Assembly: GCA_026706665.1 (NCBI GenBank)
Contig: JAPOYI010000245.1
Span: 27,810-91,809, forward strand
Direction: 5' to 3'
Length of the DNA: 64,000 nt
Source of the DNA: Gammaproteobacteria bacterium
GTDB lineage: Bacteria; Pseudomonadota; Gammaproteobacteria; Pseudomonadales; Azotimanducaceae
In this document: positions 19,858 to 28,701 of the stretch, piece by piece
Position numbering within the stretch: the stretch's first letter is position 1
Layout of the letters: each line of letters starts with the position of its first letter
The notes under the pieces: model-generated
Told to the model about the DNA's origin: nothing
The model's input: only the letters and a program-made list of their open reading frames with translations
Database searches by the model: none
Position numbers and translations under genes: made by a program

Positions 19858-21702
19858 CTACCGGTAGCGGGCCGCCTGGGTGGAGAACATCGCCGCGTAC
19901 TTGCCGTCGCGGGCCAACAGTTCTTCGTGGCTGCCGACCTCTATCGCCTGGCCGTTCTCGATTACCACGATGACATCCGCCATGCGCACCGTCGAGAAAC
20001 GGTGCGAGATGAACACCACGGTCTTGTCCCGGGCCATCTGTGCGAACTGTTCGTAGAGCCGGTGCTCGCGGAAGGCGTCTATTGTGGCCGTAGGCTCGTC
20101 CAGAATGAGGATCTGCGCGTCGCTCATGAAGGCGCGGGCAATGGCGAGGTGCTGCCACTCGCCCCCGGAGAGATCGACGCCTTCATCGAAAGTCTTGCCG
20201 AGAATCGTCTCGTAGCCCTTGGGGAGCCGATGGATGACGTCGTGGGCTCCGGCCTTCTCTGCGGCCGCCTCGACGAGCGGCCGCTCGTCAATGGCCTCGA
20301 CCTGGCCCAGGCCGACATTGTCTGAAGCGGACATGTCGTAGCGGAAGAAGTCCTGGTACACGACACTGACGCTGCGGCGATAGTCTCGAAGGTCGTAGTC
20401 GCGCAGATCCCGGCCGTCCAGCAGGACGCTACCTTCGCTCGGGTCGTAAAGCCTGCACAGCAGCTTGACGAGCGTGGTCTTGCCGGCACCGTTCTCGCCG
20501 ACGATCGCCGTCTTCTTCCCGGCCGGAATCGTGAATGAGACCCGTTCCAGGATTCGGGCATCCGACGCCGGGTATTTGAAGGAGACGTCGCGAAGTTCGA
20601 TTCCGCGCTTGATTGCCCGGGGCAGCCTCGCGGGCGTCTGCGTTCTCGGTGGAGAGAGGGCGCCTTCGATCGACTGAGGATCGAGGTCCATGAGGTCGAA
20701 GAAGCGGGTTGCGAACAGGGCGTTCTCGTAGACCTGGCCCCCCGAAGAGATAAGGGCCGCGAGACTCGCGCGGCTGTTCTGGGCGGCCTGGAATACCAGC
20801 GCGAGATCGCCGACCGTAATGCGTGCCAGAACCGCCTGGAACACGGCGTAAGCCCAGATCGATGCGACGCCTGCGAGGGACAGCAGGTTAAGCGCCATGT
20901 TGAGCCGGAGGAAATGGAGCAATAGCCGCCGCAACTTGGTGATGTAGATGTCGCGATAGCGTTGAAACCTCGAAACGAACAGGTCTCTCAATCGGAAAGT
21001 ACGGATCTCCTTGACGCTGTCGCGATCGGTCAGCAATCGCTTCATGTAGTCGATGAGGCGGTCGTTGCGGATGAGTTCAGCGTTCAGGTCGAATCGCTTC
21101 CGGGCGACGTGGCCTTCCATGAAGATGCGGGGCAGGGCCGTCGCGATCAGCGCCACGATCGCCAGGGGATGGAGCACCAGCAGGAGACTGACCATGGCCA
21201 TCAGCGAAAACGACTGCTGAATGAGGCCCATAGACGCGTAGGAGATTGCCGACATCCGGTGAATCTGCTGGTTCGCGTGGTGGAGTTGATCGTAGAAGCG
21301 GGGAGTCTCGTAGAACGCGACATCCAGGGCGCCAGCCTTGTCGAGGATGCGTTGATAGGCGGAGTACCAGACCTTCTCGCTGAAGATATGGTTGGTGAAC
21401 CCGGAAACCGCATCGCATAGAGCCTGAAGAATCCACAATGCGAATATCACCGCCACCGGAATGAATACGGCCGTCCACGCCATCTCGTTACCGGCGGCGC
21501 CTACCACCGCGTCGATGATGACCTTGGTCATCCACACGATAGCCGCGGGAATGACGGCCGTGACGAACATCAGCATGCATTGGATCGACAACAATCCGGG
21601 CGCAACTTCCCACAGGTACCGGAAGATGCGTGGAACGATCAGCGCGATGTCCCGCAGGGCGAGCCACGCGTTCTTTTCCGGGGGACGGTAATCCTGGCTC
21701 AT
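19858..21702 (-). CDS. ABC transporter, fused permease/ATP-binding protein
   Basis: Walker A GENGAGKTT, signature LSGGEWQ, Walker B ILILDEPTA. Confidence 0.93.
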   Translation of the reverse strand: MSQDYRPPEKNAWLALRDIALIVPRIFRYLWEVAPGLLSIQCMLMFVTAVIPAAIVWMTKVIIDAVVGAAGNEMAWTAVFIPVAVIFALWILQALCDAVSGFTNHIFSEKVWYSAYQRILDKAGALDVAFYETPRFYDQLHHANQQIHRMSAISYASMGLIQQSFSLMAMVSLLLVLHPLAIVALIATALPRIFMEGHVARKRFDLNAELIRNDRLIDYMKRLLTDRDSVKEIRTFRLRDLFVSRFQRYRDIYITKLRRLLLHFLRLNMALNLLSLAGVASIWAYAVFQAVLARITVGDLALVFQAAQNSRASLAALISSGGQVYENALFATRFFDLMDLDPQSIEGALSPPRTQTPARLPRAIKRGIELRDVSFKYPASDARILERVSFTIPAGKKTAIVGENGAGKTTLVKLLCRLYDPSEGSVLLDGRDLRDYDLRDYRRSVSVVYQDFFRYDMSASDNVGLGQVEAIDERPLVEAAAEKAGAHDVIHRLPKGYETILGKTFDEGVDLSGGEWQHLAIARAFMSDAQILILDEPTATIDAFREHRLYEQFAQMARDKTVVFISHRFSTVRMADVIVVIENGQAIEVGSHEELLARDGKYAAMFSTQAARYR

Positions 21703-21766
21703 GGTTGGGTAGGCGCGAGGGGCGCGTGACCGTACCGGGTTGCCCGATCGTTTTCAATGCGTGGGA

Positions 21767-21776
21767 TGTGATGAGA
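21767..21776. repeat. Left copy of 10-bp target-site duplication (TGTGATGAGA)
   Basis: Identical to 23794-23803, directly flanking the IS inverted repeats. Confidence 0.93.
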
Positions 21777-23793
21777 CAGGGGCATTGCACGCTGCTGGCA
21801 TCGGCGGTCGGACGGGCGTGGGGTGGCGACCGGAGGGCAGCGGGGAGTTGCGCGGCGGCGGGATTGGTTCGATTCCGGGCCGCTGGGCGGGGCGGGCGGC
21901 GGTCCGGGACGGACCGCGGGCCGGAACGGGTCAGTCGGCGGAGAGGATCGCGTCGAGCGCGTCGTCGCGGCGCATCATGTAGTGGCGGTGTGCCTCGGGG
22001 AGGTGGCGGAAGCCGCAGTGGAAGACCACGGCGAGCACGATGTTGTTGAGCGCGGCGTGGTTGGCGGGGGCATGGCCGGCGCGGAAGCGGGCCGCGTCCT
22101 CGCCCATGCTGGCGTCGCGGCGGTGGCGGTTGCCGTTCTCGACCTGCCAGTGGCCGCGGTTCCAGGCGAGCAGCCGTTCCGGGCCGGCGCGTTCGGCGGG
22201 CACCGTGGTGATGCCGCAGGCGGTCTCGGTCGAGGTCGCGCCGGTCTTCGCGTCGGTGCGCTCGCGCACCACGCGGAACGCCTGCTGGACATCGGGGAAC
22301 GGCGCGAGCGTGTCCGGCAGCAGGTCGCGGGCGGCGACGCGGCGCGCCTCGATGCGCCCGTGCGCCTTCTTCGGCTCCTCGGCGTGGCGGCGCAGCCCGC
22401 CCGCGTCCCAGTCGATGGCGGCGAGCTTGGCGAACGAGTCGGGGCAGTTCTCCTTGATGGACAGAACGTAGTCGGCGCCGTGCGTCCGGACGATGGCGCG
22501 CGCGGTGTCGCGGCAGGCGCGCAGGGCGTCCAGCGTGAGCACGCGGCCGCGCAGGTCGACATCGTCGAGCAGCGCCCGCAGCGCCGCCGCCTCGCCGCCC
22601 TCGTCGCGGCAGCAGCGGCTCGCCAGCGGCCGGCCGCCGTGGGTCACCAGCGTGACGGTCTCGAAGTACGTGTCGTCGTCCGTGTGCCGGTTGGCGCCGC
22701 GGATGCGCTTGCCGTCCGCCGCCAGCGCCGGCGGGTCGGCGTCCTCGGCGAGCCGCGGCGCGGCCCACTCGCGCAGCGCCGCCGCCAGCGCGTCCGGGTC
22801 GGTGTTCGCCATCACCCGGCAGATGGTCGCCGCCGACGGTGCCACCCACACGCCCGCGGCGCCGCGCCACGCCCCCAGCGCGCGCAGCTCGTCCTGCCGC
22901 AGCGCGGCGCCGTACTGCGCCACCGGCCCCGACAGCCCCGCGAGCTTCGCCAGCGCGCAGATCGACAGCACCGTCTCCAGGCGGTGCTTGCGGCCCTGTC
23001 CGCGGCGGCAGTCCGGCAGCCGCGCGAACACGTCGCGCAGCGAGCGCAACTCCGCCTTCGAGTACCGCGCCGACACCGCCCGGCACGCCCACTCCGGCCG
23101 GTCCGCCGGGTCCGCGAGCCGCTCCCGGGCGTCCGCGCGCAGCGGTCGCGCGAACATCTCCTTCGGCGACCCGTGCGGGTCCGTGTACGAGCCGTTGCTG
23201 CGCGCGAAGCCCTTGGTCCGGCCCAGCCGCGTCCAGTTCGACGCCGCGTAGCAAGTGCCCGCGAACCGCGACGGGTCCACGAACGTCTCCGCGAGCTCCA
23301 GCGGATGCCCGTGCGCCGCCTCCCAGTCCGCGCTCAGCCGCCGCAGGCTGCGCGACAGCGCCCGCGACGCCAGGTTCGCGATCCCCGACGCCTCCGGCAG
23401 CACCAGGAAGCGCGTGTTGTTCGCGATCAGGTGCAGACGCCGGAACTGCACCGACCGGTGCCACCCCACCCACCGGTCCCGCGGCGCGCACTTGAACGCC
23501 CCCGACTGCCAGCCGAGCAGCGCCAGCCAGTGACCGCGCCAGACCGCGACGTGGCGCACGCCGCGCCCCGCGAACTGCCGGAACCCCAGGTAATGGTGCT
23601 CGTCCACCAGCGCGTCCCAGCGCCGACGCTCGTCGGCACGCGCCGGACGCACTTCCACCTCGCCCACGACCACGTCCCGCCTGTCAAAAGCACCCGCCAT
23701 GCACGCCTTTGTACAGCATCGCGGGCGGAAAAGCCAGTACCCTTCACGACTGCCCACCGCTCAGCGCTTTGCGCCTAGCGTGCAATAGCCCTG
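21777..23793 (-). mobile_element. ISAs1-like insertion sequence, apparently complete
   Basis: Terminal IRs caggggcattgcacgct (21777-21793) and revcomp cagggctattgcacgct (23777-23793), 15/17 identical; 10-bp TSD on both sides. Confidence 0.92.
21931..23757 (-). CDS. ISAs1-type DDE transposase with N-terminal DruA-like (DUF4338) domain
   Basis: N-term DALVDEHHYLGFRQFAGRGVRHVAVWRGHWLALLGWQSGAFKCAPRDRWVGW..LIANNTRFLVLP; C-term ISAs1-like DGKRIRGA...YVLSIKENCP...NRGHWQVENGNRHRRDASMGEDAARFRAGHAP. Confidence 0.88.
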   Translation of the reverse strand: MGSREGYWLFRPRCCTKACMAGAFDRRDVVVGEVEVRPARADERRRWDALVDEHHYLGFRQFAGRGVRHVAVWRGHWLALLGWQSGAFKCAPRDRWVGWHRSVQFRRLHLIANNTRFLVLPEASGIANLASRALSRSLRRLSADWEAAHGHPLELAETFVDPSRFAGTCYAASNWTRLGRTKGFARSNGSYTDPHGSPKEMFARPLRADARERLADPADRPEWACRAVSARYSKAELRSLRDVFARLPDCRRGQGRKHRLETVLSICALAKLAGLSGPVAQYGAALRQDELRALGAWRGAAGVWVAPSAATICRVMANTDPDALAAALREWAAPRLAEDADPPALAADGKRIRGANRHTDDDTYFETVTLVTHGGRPLASRCCRDEGGEAAALRALLDDVDLRGRVLTLDALRACRDTARAIVRTHGADYVLSIKENCPDSFAKLAAIDWDAGGLRRHAEEPKKAHGRIEARRVAARDLLPDTLAPFPDVQQAFRVVRERTDAKTGATSTETACGITTVPAERAGPERLLAWNRGHWQVENGNRHRRDASMGEDAARFRAGHAPANHAALNNIVLAVVFHCGFRHLPEAHRHYMMRRDDALDAILSAD

Positions 23794-23803
23794 TGTGATG
23801 AGA
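23794..23803. repeat. Right copy of 10-bp target-site duplication (TGTGATGAGA)
   Basis: Identical to 21767-21776. Confidence 0.93.
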
Positions 23804-23924
23804 CCGCGCCGAAGGGCGTAGCCCGCGCGGCGTTTGAGCGCGACCGTTCCGACCCGTCCAACTTCCGAACCCGCTGCCGTTACCCGCCGTGTTCTGGGTG
23901 TTCCCCAACGGGGGGCACCTGCGC

Positions 23925-24659
23925 CGCGCCGGTGTTCCTCTCCGACTGCGCCGAACGCTGGAAGCCCGCGACGCGGGATGCGCACGCGGACGGCATGAGG
24001 CGGCACATCCTGCCCGCGCTCGGCGATCGCCGCGTCGATGCGGTGACGGCGAAGGACGTGTGCAACTGGTTCGACGATCTGTCCGTCGCGCGCGGGAACG
24101 GCGAACCGGGCGCTGGCGGTGCTGTCGTCAATGATGAAGTACGCCGAGGCGCTCGGCCTGCGGCGGGAGGACTCCAACCCGCGTGCAAGGGACTGCGGCG
24201 GCGCAAGACAGGCTTCGAGGCGCACTACCTGACGGACGACGAGTTCGCCGCGCTCGGTCGGACGCTCGACGGCGCGGAGGCGGAATGGCCGGTCGCCGTC
24301 GCCGTGTTGCGGTTCCTGCTCCACACCGGCCCGCGCCGCGCTCGCGGCGCGGCAAAGGCGCACCAACTGCCCTTGGGTGTTTGCGTTGCCCTGCGGCGGC
24401 CCCGCGAACGTGGACAAGGCATGGAACGCTATCCGCGCGCGGCGGCGGGATTGGGGAAGCTGCGGATTCACGATCTCCGCCACTCTCATGCGGCGGTTGC
24501 GGTCGGCGGCGGCGCGTCGTCGCCGGGCTGCTCGGCCATGCCGACATCAAGACCACCTTCGGCTATGCGCACCTTGCCGAGGACTCCGTGTTCGATGCCG
24601 CGAACCGGGTCTCGCGCGGCCTTGCCGACATGCTCGACGGCGGGGAGGCGGGCCGATGA
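23925..24659 (+). pseudogene. Tyrosine recombinase 1, decayed by several frameshifts
   Basis: Pieces in different frames: ERWKPATRDAHADGMRRHILPALGDRRVDAVTAKDV, ALAVLSSMMKYAEALGLRRED, YLTDDEFAALGRTL, KLRIHDLRHSHAA, LLGHADIKTTFGYAHLAEDSVFDAANRVSRGLADML. Confidence 0.85.
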
Positions 24660-25340
24660 CCGAACGCGCCCGCCTGACCGATGCGCTGGCGCTCGCGGCC
24701 CGTCCGCGCGAATGCGAATACGCTGTCCACGATACCGCCCTGCAAGGCTTCATGCTGCGCGTCCAGCCGAACGGCGCGCGGTCCTGAGTGTTCTGCTTCC
24801 GGCGCGACGGCACACCGCGCCGGGTGACGCTCGGCAAGCCCGACGCGGTGAAGGCCGCCCAGGCGCGGGCTGCGGCGCTCGCCTTCCTCGCCCGCGAGAA
24901 GGACGGCGGCCAACCCGTGCCCCTTCCCGCTTCCGGCCCGACGCTGACGAAGTTCGCAGCGGAATACGTCGAGCGCCGCTCGCCTTCGTGGAAGCCATCC
25001 ACGGTGGCGGCCACCATGAGCTACCTCAACAGCGCCATCCTGCCCGCTGTCGGCCATCTGCGCGACGGCGCGGTCGTCCGGGCCGACATTGCGCGCTTCT
25101 TCCACGAATACGGGAGGCGGAAGCCGGGCGGGGCGAATCGAAGTCATGACATACTGCGCAGCATGTTCGACTGCGCCATCGCATGGGGCCATCGGCCCGA
25201 AGCCGCCGGGAATCCGTGCGCGGGCATCGTCCGCTATCACATCGGCGGGCGTCCACGACGAACCGTTATGTCCATCATGACGATGCGACGCTTAGTCAGG
25301 CCGCTGAGCGTGTGGCGGTCGCAATTGCGAAGAAATTACA
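24657..25340 (+). pseudogene. Tyrosine recombinase 2, nonsense codon plus deletion of the catalytic domain
   Basis: TERARLTDALALAARPRECEYAVHDTALQGFMLRVQPNGARS-stop(24785-24787)-VFCFRRDGTPRRVTLGKPDAVKAA...WGHRPEAAGNPCAGI, then other-frame TTNRYVHHDDATLSQAAERVAVAIAKKL. Confidence 0.8.
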
Positions 25341-25390
25341 TCATCGCGCCAACCATGTACGCGAATCCTACAATAGTCTCAGGAAATAGC

Positions 25391-26377
25391 ATGCCCGCCC
25401 GCGCCCCAAGAAATCGAACCATGACATGTACTCCGGAGGAACTTCTTGAACTCTCCGAGGGGATTATCCACGTTGAGAAAGCGGTTGATTGTCAAGACAT
25501 AGATCGCCAACTAATCAAAGGAGATTTCTTCGAAATAGCTGATTTCCTTCCTGAACATTTCATTGACTTGCTTATTCTCGATCCGCCTTATAATTTAACA
25601 AAAAACTACAACGGTAACTACTTTAGGAGACGAGACAAAGATAGTTACACTTTGTGGTTTCGGAGAGCTATAGAATTACTTATTCCAATGATGAAACCAA
25701 ATGCTACCGTGTATGCGTGTTCTGACTGGAAGACGTCAACGCTTGTACTGCCAGTTTTGGAAGAACGACTCTTTGTACGAAACAGAATCACTTGGGAACG
25801 AGAGAAGGGACGAGGGGCAAAGCGGAATTGGAAGAATAATACAGAAGACATCTGGTTTTGTACAAATTCTGAGGACTATTATTTCGATGTGGAATCAGTA
25901 AAGCTGAAGCGCAGAGTGTTGGCTCCGTATCGCGTCGGGGGAGAACCGAAAGATTGGCAACAGGAGAACGATGGAAACTATCGGTTAACGCATCCATCAA
26001 ATATATGGACGGATTTAACAGTGCCGTTCTGGTCAATGCCTGAAAACACTCCGCACCCTGCGCAAAAGCCAGAAAAGTTGTTGGCGAAGTTGGTTCTTGC
26101 GAGCTCCAAAGAAAATGATTTTGTTTTTGACCCGTTCTTGGGAAGTGGTACAACAGCGGTGGTCGCGGAAAAGCTAGGTAGGAAATGGTGCGGTATTGAC
26201 ATCAATTCCGAGTATCTTTGCTGGGCAAAGAAACGCATTTGTGTTGCACAAGGCGAGCCAGGTATCCAAGGTTATAGTGCTGGTGTCTTTTGGGAGAGAA
26301 ATTCTGTCCCACAGCAACGAAAAGCATCGATTGCGGAAGAGCAAGAAGATGCTTCCCAAGGAGCACTTTTCAAATGA
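25391..26377 (+). CDS. Type II DNA adenine methyltransferase (beta-class motif order)
   Basis: LLILDPPYNLTKNY (motif IV) precedes HPAQKPEKLLAKLVLAS and FVFDPFLGSGTTAVVAEKLGRKWCGIDIN (motif I); AT-rich codons; start 25391 or 25421. Confidence 0.88.
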   Translation: MPARAPRNRTMTCTPEELLELSEGIIHVEKAVDCQDIDRQLIKGDFFEIADFLPEHFIDLLILDPPYNLTKNYNGNYFRRRDKDSYTLWFRRAIELLIPMMKPNATVYACSDWKTSTLVLPVLEERLFVRNRITWEREKGRGAKRNWKNNTEDIWFCTNSEDYYFDVESVKLKRRVLAPYRVGGEPKDWQQENDGNYRLTHPSNIWTDLTVPFWSMPENTPHPAQKPEKLLAKLVLASSKENDFVFDPFLGSGTTAVVAEKLGRKWCGIDINSEYLCWAKKRICVAQGEPGIQGYSAGVFWERNSVPQQRKASIAEEQEDASQGALFK

Positions 26378-27045
26378 AGTCGAGCTTCTATTATCAAAGA
26401 CACCATGAGCGAGTGGCAAATGAGATAAAAGAATACATCAATTCTTTGGATAGTTTTCTTTCTTCACAAACAGCCCGTAGTCCAAGAGCAGTTGGAGATG
26501 CATTAGAGTCCTTGGTCGCCGAGAGATTTGAGACTTTCCTCGGAGATTGGTGTAGTGAGTATTCGAGCGAATTCGCTCGTCGTGCAATGGCGGATATGGC
26601 ATTTACCGATGTGGAGGGAGTCTATTCAGTAATAGACGTTAAGACCCATAGAGAGGATACCCGTTTCAATATGCCCAACCTTACGTCTGTCGAGCGGCTT
26701 GCACGGTTCTACGAGTCGGACACCAATGTTTTCTCTCTCATCATGATTAAATACTTAGTTGATGGAACAAGTCTGAATGTTTCGGATGTTTTGTTTGTGC
26801 CAATTGAGTTTCTCGATTGGGAGTGCCTAACTGTAGGTGCTTTGGGCTGGGGGCAGATTCAGATTGCCAATTCGAACAACATTCAGACGGTGCCGCAAAA
26901 TTCAAGAAAGGACTGGATGTTGCAATTGTGCGATGTGATGATGGCCTTTTATCCGCGAGAGATAGAAAAAATCATTGAAAGAATACAACGGTTTGAGAGT
27001 GTCAGGGAGTATTGGGTGAACAAGGAGGATGTTTGGGCGCGATAG
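26374..27045 (+). CDS. Putative type II restriction endonuclease (PD-(D/E)XK type)
   Basis: ATGA overlap with the methyltransferase; MAFTDVEGVYSVIDVKTHREDTRFNMPNLTSVERL resembles a PD-(D/E)XK core. Confidence 0.75.
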   Translation: MKSSFYYQRHHERVANEIKEYINSLDSFLSSQTARSPRAVGDALESLVAERFETFLGDWCSEYSSEFARRAMADMAFTDVEGVYSVIDVKTHREDTRFNMPNLTSVERLARFYESDTNVFSLIMIKYLVDGTSLNVSDVLFVPIEFLDWECLTVGALGWGQIQIANSNNIQTVPQNSRKDWMLQLCDVMMAFYPREIEKIIERIQRFESVREYWVNKEDVWAR

Positions 27046-27437
27046 ATGCAGAAATCGAGGGCGGCAGACTTGCATGGAAGTACGCATCCGGCGACGGGGC
27101 CATGCCAGCACTTCCTTGCGCGTCAGCGGTCGGGGGAACATCCCCCGGCTGAAGGCTCCTGGTGAAGCGCCTGGTATCTTGGATGTGCCCTACGGTGTCG
27201 GGGAATGAGGGGTTGGGAGAGGATAGGGCGGTTATCAGTGCGTCGTGTAAGGTCGTAAAAGACAAGGAGAATTATTCTTCATAGGGACTTGGGCGGCCAT
27301 CAGAGATGCATCATGGATGCGTGGGGTGCGGCATACCCGAAGCCGCCGACGGGCTTCGTGGTGCGGACCGATGCAGGGAAACCCATTCGACAGCGCCTTA
27401 CCGGTACGGATAGCATTCGCGCCTTCGGTTTTTCGAG

Positions 27438-27827
27438 GTGGTGCCGGTGGACGGTCCGGATTTCGAAAAGACGCCGCTGGTTCCCGCGATCGCGCAGGAC
27501 GCGGCAAGCGGCAAGGTGCTGATGCTTGCCTACATGAACGAGGAAGCCTACGCGGAAACCCTGGCCACGCGCCGTGCCTGCTACTTCAGCCGCAGCCGCG
27601 GCCGGCTATGGCGCAAGGGCGAGGAGAGCGGCCACGTGCAGCAGGTGAAGCAGCTGTTTTATGACTGTGATGCCGACACGGTGCTTGTCAAGGTGGACCA
27701 GGTCGGCGGTGCCGCCTGCCACGAGGGTTACGAGAGCTGCTTCTTTCGCGAGATCGAACTCGGCACCGGAGCGAGCAGGATCGTGGCTGAGCGCGTCTTC
27801 GATCCTGCCGAGGTATACAAGCGATGA
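27438..27827 (+). CDS. hisI: Phosphoribosyl-AMP cyclohydrolase
   Basis: [54 protein letters not shown]...[19 protein letters not shown]. Confidence 0.93.
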   Translation: MVPVDGPDFEKTPLVPAIAQDAASGKVLMLAYMNEEAYAETLATRRACYFSRSRGRLWRKGEESGHVQQVKQLFYDCDADTVLVKVDQVGGAACHEGYESCFFREIELGTGASRIVAERVFDPAEVYKR

Positions 27828-28699
27828 GCACGTTGCTGAAGCTCGGAATCCCCGCGGGCAGTCTGCGTGAGCCGACGGTCGATCTGTTCCAGCGAGCCGG
27901 ATACCGCATCACCGCATCAAGCCGTTCCTACTACCCGGAAATCGACGACGACGAGATCGAGTGCCTGATGGTGCGTGCCCAGGAGATGGCGCGCTACGTC
28001 GAGCAGGGCGTGCTCGATGCCGGCATCACGGGACACGACTGGGTCAGGGAGACGGGCGCGGATGTGCACGAGGTCTGCGAACTCATCTTTTCGAAGGTCA
28101 GCCGCGGCCCGGCGCGCTGGGTGCTGTGCGTGCCAAACGATGCGCCGGTCCAATCGGTGGCCGACCTCGAAGGCAAGCGAATCGCAACCGAGATCGTCAA
28201 CATTACCCGGGCGTATCTCAAGCGTCACGGCGTGAACGCGCAGGTCGAGTTTTCCTGGGGCGCAACGGAAGCCAAACCTCCGCGACTGGTTGACGCCATC
28301 GTCGAACTCACGGAGACGGGCAGTTCGATCAGGGCCAACAACCTGCGCATCGTCGACGAGATTCTGCAGAGCACGCCTCGCATCATCGCCAATCACGCCG
28401 CGATGGCCGATCCGGCGAAGGCCCGAAAGCTCGACAACATTGCCTTGATGCTGCGTTCCTGCCTCGCCGCAGAAGGCAGGGTGGGTCTGATGATGAATGC
28501 GAGGCGCGACGACCTCGATGACATCCTCGCGCTGTTGCCGGCATTGCAGAAACCCACGGTATCGGCGCTCTCCGACGACGAGTGGATCGCCGTACATACG
28601 ATCATCGAGGAGTCCGTGGTGCGGACGCTGATCCCCAGGCTCAAGGACGCGGGCGCGCGCGGCATCGTCGAGTACGGGATCAACAAGATCATCGACTGA
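27824..28699 (+). CDS. hisG: ATP phosphoribosyltransferase (long form)
   Basis: [23 protein letters not shown]..., [13 protein letters not shown]-terminal regulatory domain; 4-nt overlap with hisI. Confidence 0.92.
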   Translation: MSTLLKLGIPAGSLREPTVDLFQRAGYRITASSRSYYPEIDDDEIECLMVRAQEMARYVEQGVLDAGITGHDWVRETGADVHEVCELIFSKVSRGPARWVLCVPNDAPVQSVADLEGKRIATEIVNITRAYLKRHGVNAQVEFSWGATEAKPPRLVDAIVELTETGSSIRANNLRIVDEILQSTPRIIANHAAMADPAKARKLDNIALMLRSCLAAEGRVGLMMNARRDDLDDILALLPALQKPTVSALSDDEWIAVHTIIEESVVRTLIPRLKDAGARGIVEYGINKIID

Positions 28700-28701
28700 G
28701 C

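Noticed and set aside
21823-23778. 651-aa plus-strand ORF across the IS element
   Set aside because: Antisense shadow of the transposase in GC-rich DNA; low-complexity Arg/Ala/Val composition and no recognisable domain
24788-26377. 529-aa ORF as one integrase-methyltransferase fusion protein
   Set aside because: Its first ~155 codons are the decayed integrase 2 reading by chance into the methyltransferase frame; composition changes between the parts and the methyltransferase has its own ATG starts at 25391/25421
27046-27437. Possible coding content between the R-M pair and hisI
   Set aside because: Short ORFs only, none coherent across frames; treated as intergenic/island edge
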